DNA from: Anastrepha obliqua
Taxonomy: Eukaryota > Arthropoda > Insecta > Diptera > Tephritidae
Direction: 5' to 3'
Assembly (NCBI RefSeq): GCF_027943255.1
Contig: NC_072894.1
Location: 74,563,601-74,627,600, forward strand
DNA: 64,000 nucleotides
Both the position numbers and the translations under genes were made by a program. Shown here piece by piece: positions 11,355 to 21,752 of the stretch (the first letter of the stretch is position 1; every line of letters begins with the position of its first letter). A model generated the notes under the pieces. That model saw only the letters and a program-made list of their open reading frames with translations, was not told the origin of the DNA and ran no database searches.

Positions 11355-11483
11355 TTAAAAAACAAATATTATAAACTTATTAAAAAAAATCTTGAAAATT
11401 TGTGTTTTGGATCTCTATAGAGCAGCTAGTTCATATATGGATACATTCTTTAATTTAAATGCTTTTACATAAATTTACATAAA

Positions 11484-12211
11484 CAGGGTTTGATTGAAAA
11501 GTAATGAGCCTTCCCGCACGGATCGTCTGCCAAGCGATCAACCGAATCGGCTGGTGGTGGAAAATGATCGTTGGACCTTCCCCTTCCACTAGAAACCGGT
11601 CCCAGTTCGCTGATAACAGCGGTGCAGTCAACATCGCTCCGCACGTGAAAGCTGTTTTAAAAGTGTGTTAGGATTTTGCAGTGGCGAAAATGCAGCGATC
11701 GTTGGAGCAACGTTACTCGATCAAATTTTGTACCTCCAGGAAGCACTGTAAATGCGGCATTTTACAAAGAAATGCTCCTTCGGCTGAAAAACCGCGTCGC
11801 CCGGGTTCGGCCCGACCTCGTCAACAATTGGACCCTTAATCACGAGAATGCGCCGGCGCACACCGCCTTCCTCTGTACCTCTGCATTGGCCAAGATGGGG
11901 GTTCCATCCCTTCCCCACCCTCCCTACTGCCCAGACCTGTCCCCTCCGGACTGCTTCCTGTTCCCGCGCCTGAAAAGAAAGCTGAAGGGGAGGCGTTTCA
12001 ACTCCATCGAGGCGATCCAAAAAACTGTGACAGCCATTGAACGCGATTCCGGCGAATGAGTTTAAAAATTTTTTCCTGCAGTGGAAGGACCGCTACCAGC
12101 GGTGTACTGACACTCAAGGGTCCCATTTTAAAGAATATTAGTTGTATAAGCCAAAAGGTTTAATAAAACTGCTTAAAAAAATAATGATCATTACTTTTCA
12201 ATCAAACCCTG
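11484..12211 (+). mobile_element. mariner deletion derivative with TIRs
   Basis: Inverted repeats of about 25 bp start CAGGGTTTGATTGAAAAGTA at both ends; the right end is followed by TA, while the left flank has lost it. The transposase starts at 11690 (MQRSLEQRYSIKFC) and jumps near 11729 to late sequence (FYKEMLLRLKNRV). It ends with NHENAPAHTAF, where the catalytic Asp is replaced by Glu, and PPYCPDLSPPDCFLFPRLK, where the third Asp is kept. The first Asp is in the deleted part. The GC content of the coding remnant is clearly above its surroundings. Confidence 0.85.
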
Positions 12212-12599
12212 TAGAAATATCCGTCAGATGGGAAAATTTTCTCTTATTTCTATACATTTATTTTTGTACAAAAAATACTATAAGTATTATGAGTTATAAA
12301 GCTTGAACTTAAGTACATGCATAGGAATTTCTGATTGAACCAGATTAATGACTTAAACGCTTTGTTTGTGTTTGTAATTTTTTTTTTTAATTTACAGTTC
12401 AAATACTGATTTCAAATCATCATGGCGGCACATGCAAACGACAAATCTTTATTATGAACGATTTAAGTGAGTGGCTACATCTCACGGAAAGACAGAATAG
12501 GCTCGCGATTCGTGCGATTTGACCCCACCAGACTTCTCCTTGCAGCAGCTTTTTAAGCAATATCTACATGCATATTTACATGTAAGCAATTCTACCACT
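12212..12599. other. Spacer, nothing recognised
   Basis: AT-rich, no motif seen. Confidence 0.4.
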
Positions 12600-13060
12600 T
12601 TTATCCAAAAGTTCCCGGAAAGTATTCAGTAAATTCAAAATACAAATTTATTCCTCAAAAGTAATTAGTAATTAATTCCTCCTTCAAAGTACTCTACATC
12701 AACTGCAACGATTCGATTTCGATTTTTTTCATTTCCATTACTTCCTTTCGGCTGTTAAAACGCATTCTTCGTTGTGATTGACTCGATCGAACAGAAAAAA
12801 ATTGCAAGGAGCCATATCAGGTGGGTTCTATGACTTTTGGATGATATTCGTTGTGTTTGATGGTATGATCAAAAATTCACGGATAACGACGGCACTGTGC
12901 GACGGAGCGTAATTATGATGCACTTCGCGTGAGTTGTTTACCCAACTTTGCAGCAACTCGACGCAAAGCCAAATTATTAATTATAATGTCCTGAACGGAT
13001 CCATAAGCAATGTTCAAGTCCATTTCTCTTTCACTTTGGCTGTTTTCTTTAGGATATCAT
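12600..13060 (-). pseudogene. Degraded mariner transposase fragment
   Basis: Minus-strand translation shows HHNYAPSHSAVVIREFL, a damaged form of the HHDNAPSH box with Asp changed to Asn. An interrupted NPPDMAPCNFFLF follows, where the third catalytic Asp is also Asn. Stops occur between and after the motifs. The N-terminal part is only vaguely visible. Confidence 0.6.
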
Positions 13061-13557
13061 TACCGAAATAGTTTTCACATATTTGTAAGGCTTTCACCCA
13101 ATTGAATCTACAGCGTGTTTTTAACGCACAATTTAATACAGACTCGTTCTTGTAAACTCAGATCCACTATTAAAATTGTAAAAAATCTAAAACAGGTGCA
13201 GATTACCCAAGACGGCGTAACTTTTATAAATGTCAAGCAATGGCGTTATAATTTGGTAGGAATGACAACCTTACAAACAAAACGAACTCAAATCAGTTGA
13301 AGTACAAAGTGGTCCATACAAGGCAAGTATGAGCCTGAATTTTTCATTAGCAATAGAGGCAGCAGATAGAGGAAACTAAAATACATTTCCATCAACGTCT
13401 TTTGGGCACTTTTTGAAGAACTAATAACTTCAATATATATAAGTATTTGTAAAGAATGGACGCATTCCAACTGAATAATATTTTTTTTTTCGTTGTTTTT
13501 TTTTTTTTTTGTCTAATCTTTCATCATTTACACATATCATGACTAATTTTATTTATG
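13061..13557. other. Spacer or downstream region of the exon at 13558
   Basis: Contains T-rich runs at about 13481-13510, just downstream (on minus) of the terminal exon. No coding signal recognised. Confidence 0.4.
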
Positions 13558-13734
13558 TTAGAAAGGACAGCAGAGGTCACCAATTTTATCGTCCGGGATA
13601 CAAATGCCATTAGCCGTGCATAGTAAGATGGTACGTGCACTGAGCAGCCCATATATGTCATCTTCAGCGACCTCCAAACGATCACGCAACCAAAAGAGCA
13701 AATCATTCGCGAATTCAGGGTATGTCGGAATATT
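13558..13734 (-). CDS. Putative terminal exon of an unidentified host gene
   Basis: On minus a pyrimidine-rich acceptor (TTTTCACAG) at the 13735 border is followed by 58 codons with no stop, then TAA at 13558-13560. The peptide begins NIPTYPEFANDLLFWLRDRL, continues EVAEDDIYGLLSARTILLCT and ends IGDLCCPF. The composition is that of an ordinary globular protein, with third-position variety and no TE motif. There is no in-frame ATG, so it must be an internal or 3' exon. The upstream exons would lie at higher coordinates; I could not find a convincing partner. Function unknown. Confidence 0.5.
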   Translation of the reverse strand, partial: NIPTYPEFANDLLFWLRDRLEVAEDDIYGLLSARTILLCTANGICIPDDKIGDLCCPF

Positions 13735-15050
13735 CTGTGAAAATAGAGGAAATCAGGTTAAATGATTAGAATTTTATGTTTTTTATAATATAATATTTAA
13801 ATATTTGTGAAGTTCTGTCAAAGTTTTATGTGCAATGGCGAATATCTCCCCATAGTGGACTGAGTAAAAAAGTTAAGCTTTCTAATGCATATGAAACAAA
13901 TAATGCGGTGAGAAGAACTCCTTGAAGTTCAGTGCAGCAATTTTCATAATAAAGAAAGCCAGATATGCATAAAAGTTTTCGTGGATAAGAATTGGATATT
14001 CAGAGGAAATATATTTTGCTTCTTTAAAAAGGAGTAAATTGTATAAATATGAAATCAGATGAAGATTATGGGGTGTCCGGACGTAAAAATTATTCAATAT
14101 TTTTGTTATTTTTTATTATCACTTTTGTTATTCTATTTATTATTTATTTAAAGTACATTTGGCATTTAAAAAATGCGCAACTGATTTCTTTAAAATAGCT
14201 CGGTAAAAGATTTTATAAACAAAATTCTAAAAGTGAAGTCAAGAATAGTAAGCCTTTTTGGAAAGAAAACACTGGCCACTGTCAGACATACCACCAGTTG
14301 TCGGAGCGGTGCGCACTGTTCTCGATGCCAGTGGACAATCGGGTGCCTTTCGTTAGCTGCGGTAGGAAGTAAGATGTTTTGATCCCAGATAGAGATCAAG
14401 ACATAAGTCCAGGGAACCTATTAACGGGATATCAGCACACTTTCTTCGACAGCCTGAGGCAGTGTGCCAACCAAAATCCGGTCAATCTTCTCCATTACAT
14501 CAACAGCTCTGGCTGACTGTAGATATCTTCCTGTTAAAGGTCTAATAATGGTATTAAAACGGTGCTTTATTGCTACTTGGAGAGTGCCAGAGTGGTACTT
14601 CAACCATTTCACCTACACACATTTCTTAGGTAGACCTAGAATATAAATATTTGAGATATGTATCAAAAACGAACCTAAATTGGTGCTTTTAGCACTTTTT
14701 TAACGAAGTACCACCTTTTAAGAAAATGTTTGTATGATAGTGTAATTGAATGTAAAGTTAATTACGTCACAGTAAAATACAAGAAACATTGTTTTATTAA
14801 AACTAATCCAACTAGATTTTTATTTTAATGTCTGTATTTAGCATAGACAAGTTATACCTACATACATAGACTCATTTAAAATTTAGCTTTGAAATATTTG
14901 GCAACTAAAATTTCCTCAGGCATTTTTAAAATGTATGTAAAGGGTTACGGATGTAAAAACGAAACGAAGGATACTGAGACTTTCTAAATCTTTAAGAAAA
15001 CTCTAGAAAGTACTAAGTTAAAATTTAGAAAGTGAATTTCAATGGCCGAT
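13735..15050. other. Possible intron with an unidentified decayed reading frame
   Basis: On minus, 14612-14190 stays in one frame for about 140 codons with a single stop (segments RAVDVMEKIDRILVGTLP and HPIVHWHREQCAPLRQLV). I do not recognise it; it may be an old TE or gene fragment. The rest is AT-rich without signal. Confidence 0.3.
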
Positions 15051-15136
15051 TTTGAATGTAAACCACACCTAAGCGTCAAGTTTTTTTCTGCATTTCATTT
15101 GACATTTTTTAATTTCAAACTAACTCAATTTGAACC

Positions 15137-16250
15137 ATGGAAAGATACACAATCGAGCAACGCGTTAATGTTATTCAGGCTTATTATGAAATCGAAATCG
15201 GCGTTCAAATCAAAATCGCGCACTTTGTCCCAATGTGCGTGCAATCGGAAAAATTGTGCAAAAGTTTGAGGAAACCGGGTCAATAGGAGATGTGAAAACA
15301 CCAGTGCATGCTGCTGTTCGCGATAGTGTGGTTGCAGAGCCGTCCACCTCAACTGGGCGTCGTGCCCAACATTATGCATAAAGACTTGCATTCACACGCT
15401 TACAAGGTGCAGTTGACTCAAGAACTACAGTCTCTTGACCACTTCAAACGTCGTCAATGGTCAGAATGGAAATGGTCAGGCAGGAAATGGCAACAGTGAA
15501 TGACCAATTTTCGAATGAAATTAATCTTCAGTGATGAGGCACATTTTCACCTCAGTGGATTCGTCAATAAGCAGAATTGCCACATTTGGGCGAATGATAA
15601 TCCAAGAGTGATTGCCGAAAAACCAATGCACCCACAAAGAGTGACTGTTTGATGCAGTTTATGGGCCGGCGGCATCATTGGGCCGTATTTTTTCCAAAAT
15701 TTGGCCGGTCAGGCAGTTACTGTGAATAGTATTCGCTATCGTGAGATGATAACGAACTTTTTATGGCCCGAATTGGAAGATATGGATGTGAACGATATGT
15801 AGTTTCAACAGGACGGGGCCACTTGTCACACAGCTAACGAAACAATGGCTCTTTTGCGCGAAAAATTTGATGGCCGAATAATCTCACGTCGCGGCGATGT
15901 CAATTGGCCGCCAAGATTATGTGATTTGACACCGTTGGATTCCTTTCTTTGGGGTTATTTGAAAGAAAAGGTTTACATCGATTAACCAGCAACAATTCAA
16001 GAATTAAAGGGTGAGATAATTCAGCACATTAACGGTATAGAACCTCAATTATGCCTCAGCGTAATCGAAAATTTGGACGATCGGATGGAGGTTTGAAGCA
16101 GAGACCGCGGCGGCCATTTGCCCGGTATTTTGTTCCATACGTAATTGAACTATACCAATATTATCATAATGAAGAGAAATGACAATAATTAAACAAAAAA
16201 TTATATTTATTCAAAATCAACACCGGCCTTTAAAACTTAACCACCCTTTA
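15137..16250 (+). pseudogene. IS630/mariner (DD41D, rosa-like) transposase relic
   Basis: Starts MERYTIEQRVNVIQAYYE, like the relic at 37130. The helix-turn-helix part is degraded. The catalytic part reads FSDEAHFHLSGF (first Asp), FQQDGATCHTANET (second Asp) and RLCDLTPLDSFLWGYLKEK (third Asp), with 41 residues between the second and third Asp. Several in-frame stops (after RVTV, NDM, YID) and lost segments show it is dead. The spacing fits the DD41D rosa lineage known from tephritids. Confidence 0.8.
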
Positions 16251-16446
16251 GATAAGGAATTATTTGCATTTGGTGGTGTTTGAAGGTGTGCCGCCGAGGC
16301 TGCTGCGGCCATTTGGCCAATATTTTGTTCCACACGTGATTGAGCTATACCAATATTATCATACTAATGAGAAATGATAATAATTTCTTAAAAAAATGTA
16401 TTTTATTCAAAATCAACACCGGCCCTTGAAACTTAACCACCCGTTA
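16105..16446 (+). repeat. Duplicated 3' end of the DD41D relic
   Basis: 16105-16246 and 16297-16446 are imperfect direct copies of the same segment, which includes ATTTTGTTCCA, ACTATACCAATATTATCAT and ends near CTTAACCACCC. Either two elements abut or the terminus was duplicated after insertion. Confidence 0.7.
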
Positions 16447-17013
16447 CAATATTTGAAAAAACTGGATTAACTCCAAAAATTCTCAAGTTGCGAAAAATTA
16501 ATTAGTAAAACTGATGGAAATGATGGACAAATAAAATAAAAAACTGTTGCTAATGATGGTCAAATAAAAGAACTTAACTTAGGCCAGAAGAAGATGGATT
16601 GAAAGCCTACTCAGGCTGGGAGTATGAGAGGGGAACCGTATATTATTATATTTGTATGCATTTATGTATAATTATTCCTTCCGCTCCACCGTGAGGCATA
16701 GGGCACGTATGTACGTACGTCGGTACAAATGTGTGAATAAAAAAACTATTATTTAAGAGCGCATGAAAAAAAATTGCATAGTCCAATGACTGGACGTTGA
16801 CTTTGCTAGCGTCAATACCAGTATATGGTTAATAGTAAACAAAGAGAGAAAAAATAGGCATTGATTGACTCACAGATAGCATATGTATTTCAGCAAGCTA
16901 ATATCTTCATAGATGCAATAAGTTTAGGAAACTTGATTGTCTTTATAGAGATATTTATAAACAACGCTATCATCTAAATAAATATTCATAGACATAGCAA
17001 ACATAAATCTTCA
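16447..17013. other. Upstream region of the oxidase gene
   Basis: No TE or gene recognised. Contains GTACGTACGT-type short repeats near 16710. Confidence 0.4.
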
Positions 17014-17260
17014 ATGTCAAAAAACACAACACTAAACGAAAGTAGAGATATTTGTATTTTCAATAAAAACTATTTCAGTGATTTTTTGATTATGGCGTGT
17101 ATACGTCTGTGCGCTCTACAGCCGCTTAATACTCGCTATCTATGTAATACTCATTATAAGCATTGCGCGCATTTAATGCTCTTTCAGCCGCTCTCTGCTA
17201 TCAGCCACGTGAGCGCCATAGCTGCTGATGACTACTTTAGTGACCAAGCAACACTACTAA

Positions 17261-17297
17261 GAGTCAGTTGCTCAGCAAGTGCTGAATTAGTGAAACG
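17261..17297 (+). promoter_or_regulatory. Candidate Inr/DPE core promoter
   Basis: TCAGTT, a consensus fly initiator, has its A+1 at 17266. AAACG at +28 to +32 matches four of five positions of the DPE consensus. A start here would give a 249-nt leader with one three-codon upstream frame (ATG at about 17381) before the 17515 ATG. Such motifs occur by chance, so support is weak. Confidence 0.25.
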
Positions 17298-17514
17298 TTT
17301 TCGAAGGTTGTTACGCTACCACTCGCTCTTTCAACGAACAGCAAGCAATAACAAAAATAGTTTGAATACAGTGCCAACACATGAAGTGTTAAAAGTGTTA
17401 ATTTCACATAATTGTGTTGAAGAAATTGACAACCACAACATCACACATAGCAACGGCTTTAAGCACAAGAATATTTGTGAGCGACCAAGCGAAGTGACAA
17501 CTAAAGAGAACGTC

Positions 17515-18939
17515 ATGAAATCGGCAAGAATTGTTGTTATCGGTGCTGGTGCAGCGGGTATAGCTGCAGCGACACGACTCTTACAATCTGGCTTTGGAAA
17601 TGTATTACTACTTGAAGCCGAAAACCGTATTGGTGGGCGCATACACACCATACCCTTTGCGGATAATGTGGTCGATTTGGGTGCGCAATGGTGTCACGGT
17701 GAAAAGGGTAATGTAATCTTTCAGTTGGTGAAAGATTCAGATATGCTACAGCGGACTGGCCCAATCTATGATGACTACAAATGCGTGCGTTCCAATAAGG
17801 AAGTGCTCTCCGAAACAGTCGCTGATACGCTCAAATCGGTGGCTTTTAATTTAATACCAGCACGCCAAGAAGGTTTGAAAGACTTCGAAGGTTCTTTGGG
17901 CACATATCTCACAGAAGCATTTTGGCACGATCTGCAGCAATCACCGGAGATCGATAGGACTGTGGCGCGTGAATTTTTAGAGAATTACAAGAAATTCGAA
18001 AGTTCAATAGAGGCATCCGATCATCTATTCGAAGTTTCTGGTCGGGGTCACCTTGAGTATTGGATATGTGAAGGTGAATTGCTACTCAATTGGAAAGATA
18101 AAGGTTTCCGCTCCTTTTTGCAATTCCTAATGAGAGCTAAAAATGCGGAAGGTTTTGGACTACTCGAGAAGCGTATTCAGTATAATTCCCGCGTCCAAAA
18201 CATTGAATGGAAAAATTCGAAAGCGGGTGTGCAAATACGCCTTTGGAATGGTGAACTGATCGAAGCAGACCATGTTATATGTACTGTATCGCTGGGCGTG
18301 CTTAAGGAAAGGCATCAGCAAATGTTCACACCTGCGTTGCCACCTGCCAAGTGTCGTGCTATTGACGGTCTCAAATTGGGAACAGTTGATAAGTTTTTCA
18401 TAGAATTTAAGGAACCTTTTCGGCCAACTGATTGGTCGGGCTTTTGTTTTCTATGGCGTGAAGAGGATTTGGCAGAACTACGAAACTCTGACTACTTTTG
18501 GTTGGAAAGTGTTTTCGGCTTTTATCGCGTCTCTTACCAGCCACGCATACTACAAGGCTGGATAATTGGCCCACATGCGCGTCACATGGAAACACTACCC
18601 GAAGCAGAGGTGCTCAAAGCTTTACTATGGCTTTTCGAGAAGTTTTTCACATTTGAAGTGCCTGAGCCGGTGAAATTTTTACGAACGCATTGGCACATTA
18701 ATCCCAATTTCCGCGGCAGTTACTCATTCCATTCGATGTATACAGAAGAGCTTCGCGCAAGCAATGGAGATTTAGCTGCGCCGCTCATTGATGAGAAAGA
18801 CGGAAAGCCACTGCTACAATTTGCCGGTGAAGCAACGCATTCACACTTCTATTCGACGGTGCACGGTGCGGTGGAGAGTGGATGGCGTGAAGCGGAGCGC
18901 TTAACTGCCTACTATCTGGGCTATACGGCGCAACTGTAA
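17515..18939 (+). CDS. Polyamine oxidase (spermine / N1-acetylpolyamine oxidase family)
   Basis: FAD-dependent amine oxidase that would oxidise spermine or N1-acetylated polyamines to an aldehyde, a shorter polyamine and H2O2. The N-terminal Rossmann motif is VIGAGAAG (Gly10, Gly12, Gly15), with ribose-binding Glu34 and the NRIGGR loop (residues 37-42), then LGAQWCHG. The C-terminal FAD motif FAGEATHSHFYSTVHGA lies near residue 436. From the Met at 17515 the protein is 474 aa, the usual family length. The frame stays open upstream to an ATG at 17014 (641 aa), but the extra 167 residues show no domain and are probably leader sequence. The C-terminus (AQL) is not a clear peroxisomal signal. There are no introns or lesions, so it is probably a living gene in TE-rich surroundings. 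Exact substrate not determinable. Confidence 0.9.
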   Translation: MKSARIVVIGAGAAGIAAATRLLQSGFGNVLLLEAENRIGGRIHTIPFADNVVDLGAQWCHGEKGNVIFQLVKDSDMLQRTGPIYDDYKCVRSNKEVLSETVADTLKSVAFNLIPARQEGLKDFEGSLGTYLTEAFWHDLQQSPEIDRTVAREFLENYKKFESSIEASDHLFEVSGRGHLEYWICEGELLLNWKDKGFRSFLQFLMRAKNAEGFGLLEKRIQYNSRVQNIEWKNSKAGVQIRLWNGELIEADHVICTVSLGVLKERHQQMFTPALPPAKCRAIDGLKLGTVDKFFIEFKEPFRPTDWSGFCFLWREEDLAELRNSDYFWLESVFGFYRVSYQPRILQGWIIGPHARHMETLPEAEVLKALLWLFEKFFTFEVPEPVKFLRTHWHINPNFRGSYSFHSMYTEELRASNGDLAAPLIDEKDGKPLLQFAGEATHSHFYSTVHGAVESGWREAERLTAYYLGYTAQL

Positions 18940-19124
18940 AAAGGGTGTTTTAGAGTTACTACGAAGGCGGTTTTATAATGATATTATAGATGTTGAGGGC
19001 TTTAAGTTTATTGCATGAAAAAAGTTTATGAGCTTACATTTTTATTATGTGTTGCATTTGATGTTTGCTTTGAGCCAGAGAAGCTAAAAAAATGCTACAC
19101 TTGGTTAGCTAATTGAATAGTAAT

Positions 19125-19130
19125 AATAAA
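19125..19130 (+). terminator. Poly(A) signal of the oxidase gene
   Basis: AATAAA 186 nt after the stop codon in an AT-rich 3' flank, a plausible 3' end. Confidence 0.5.
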
Positions 19131-19263
19131 TATGTAAAATTTAATTTGATAAACATTTTAAAGTTGGTTAATTTTTTCCACAGATTAATAGTACAAACAT
19201 TCATAATCTTCTGTTGTTTTCATGAAACTAATGACTCGAAATGACGGATTTGAACTAAGAAAG

Positions 19264-19700
19264 GGTATCTCAAAAGTAACGCCTAGATGTCAACAATGAA
19301 TAATTCCTAGACTGTAACTTTTCTATGTCTTCTTTGTTATTCAAGTAGAGAGATGTACAATTTTACGCGATAGAGCAACTCGTTAAAATTATTGAAACTT
19401 ATTATGAAAAGGGTCGATCTTTAAGAGCAACATATCGCAAAATTCGAGATTTTTTTTTTGTGGAAATAATCGACCGAATGAGTCGATAATTCAAAGGCTG
19501 CTGAAAAAAATCAAGAAACTGGTTTTTCCGAGGATAGAAAAATAACTGGCAGACCAAAACCTGGACGCTCTGTTCAGAATATCGCTGCTGTATCGGAAAG
19601 TGCTGCTGAAGAACGTTCAACCTCGACATCGCGACGCGCTCAACAATTAGGTATTCATGGATCGAGTGTTTGGCGAACTTTACCAGTAGAGGTGCTTATG
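19264..19700 (+). pseudogene. IS630/mariner transposase, N-terminal relic
   Basis: Follows a TIR-like start AGGGTATCTCAAAAGTAACG. The translation YAIEQLVKIIETYYEKGRSL and then NNRPNESIIQRLLKK and STSRRAQQLGIHGSSVWRTL resembles the paired DNA-binding domain of DD41D-type elements. Frameshifts occur at a T9 run (near 19450) and an A run. It stops before the catalytic domain. Confidence 0.65.
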
Positions 19701-20405
19701 GTGGGCATTTAAATGACATCACTTTTCACATATAATTTTTAAGATCCGTATTTGAAATAAATATAGTGAAAACTGAAAGAACACACATTTGTACATGTCT
19801 TTTTTTTAATAGCCCGAAACAAAAAGGATGGTCGAAAATTTCTCATCTGAAAGAACTGTGGTGCTTAGCACTCATATTCGGGGGCAAATATTACTGGTAG
19901 CGTACAGCATCTCTACAATATCGAAAGCTCAGGCATAAGAGTGGTAAAGAAAGTTTAAAGCGAACTGTACTCTAGACAAAAATCCTAAACATCGCCATTG
20001 TTGAAAAAGTGGTATTCGTATTAGCAGCAGAGAAACAGCCGTGCGAAGCAATAAGTTTCGATCAGTGAGTAAGGAAGATTTGTTCGATTCGATAAAAATT
20101 AGCGCTCTTTTTAGATAATTTTTTTATATGATAATAAATTCAAACTCACTGTTGTAGACGCATCTATCCGTTCTAAAGCTTTAAAGCTCTGTTGAATATC
20201 GTAAGCTTTTCTTTTGCTTGGTTCTTTCGTTGCATTCTTCAAATGAAACTTCTTCCTTACAATAGAGTTATTCATAACTACAGGATTTATTGGAACGAAT
20301 TTTTAACAAAGAGATGAAAATGAATTTTGAAGAATATTTCATCCCGTCATTAAATTTTTTCGAATTTTCATACGACGTTCTGATGTCATCTTTCATTTGT
20401 TCACG
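19701..20405. other. No identified gene
   Basis: AT-rich spacer. No motif recognised. Confidence 0.4.
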
Positions 20406-20640
20406 TAGGTTACGGTGGTTGCCACTCTCCATAGGGGTAAAGGCCCATTGGACTCAAGTTCTTTGTTTAATTTGCAACGTGGATGGTTGCAGATTTCTGT
20501 CAGACTTCCAAAGAAGTAAGAGTTAAACCAGCGATATCGCGTTCTGGTAAGAGCCGGACCTTAGCAGAGGAAGTGTTCAACACAATACGGCTCGTTCCTG
20601 CAGCTGCGACAAAAGTCATTTGAGAGAAACCACATTCGTT
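20406..20640 (-). pseudogene. LINE 3' end relic (zinc tail plus CCTA end)
   Basis: Minus translation gives NDFCRSCRNE and VEHFLC.GPALTRTRY, the Cys/His tail that follows RNase H in I/LOA-type LINEs. The 3' flank ends in CGTAACCTACG, a single unit of the CCTAA motif seen at 45741 and 62889. Confidence 0.6.
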
Positions 20641-21744
20641 CACTTAAAAATTTAAATTTAGCTTTGAATTGATCACAACCAGATTTTTTCATCAGTCCAT
20701 AACCTAAATAACATTTTAGCTCATTCCTATGAAGAAAAGAATAATCATTTTAGGCCTTTAAAGTTATAGTCATTGTCCGTGTACCCCTTTACCCTATATC
20801 GTCTAGTTAAAAACCACCGTCACCATCGTAACTTCTAATACCCACATGTGACATTTATGCATCGAAAAGCAACACTATAAACAAAACCAAACATCACAAT
20901 TAGCACTAAAATATTCAATCTCAATCTTCATGGGTTCACACATACCCTATAAAATATTATTACAGAATTGGTAAATCCCAATTGAATTTATAAGTCTGTG
21001 CAAATATGTAAACAATTTATATAACTCTTTTATGTATGTATGCACCATGCACTGGATGTAGAGATGTTAAGAATATCAAACTATTAACCGGCTTTCAGCG
21101 AAGTTGAAGGAATCAGCTGATTTGCTGACGTAAGCGGTGATTTGACAACGGTTTGTTTAGAACAAACTTAGATTGTATTGGTGATAACCGAAAAAAATTT
21201 ACGCAGCCGACATTAATGATATTTCGTTGCTTTCTGAACAACGATTGAAAGGACGAGTATATGTGTGAAAGGAGCGGACAGAATTCTGCAGCCGAGACCC
21301 CGGTAATCTAGCAGTCGAAGTTACTCTCACAAATTTGCTTCGGATGGCCCAACTTCGTAATCTAACAGCCTTGTATGTAAGTACTAAAACTTTCGTATAG
21401 GAAGCAGAACAGTACTCAGTCTACTCTTAATGAAATATATACGTGTACACCTACCTAATTGATATGCCGTATGTAGAGTACAAAATGAACAATCAGTAAT
21501 TGAGCAAACAATAAAGACAATAACAATATAATTTTCTTGTTTGTTGTGTACTTAGTTTGCACCTGTTATATTTGTTTTTGTTCTGCGTCGAGAATTTCAA
21601 CTATAATTCACCAACAAGGTTATAGTTATTACACGTATATGAATCCATATACTAAAGCAATGTGTAGAGATGCCGCGATTTTTTTTTGTTTAAGAATGCA
21701 ACTATTATGTCTATGGCGTATGAAAATTTAAAGGATTTTGCCTA
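20641..21744. other. No identified gene
   Basis: AT-rich spacer to the hAT target site duplication. Nothing recognised. Confidence 0.4.
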
Positions 21745-21752
21745 ACTTCAAG

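Noticed and set aside
17331..17764. Minus-strand open frames over the oxidase gene
   Set aside because: Antisense to conserved FAD-binding codons; shadows of the real gene.
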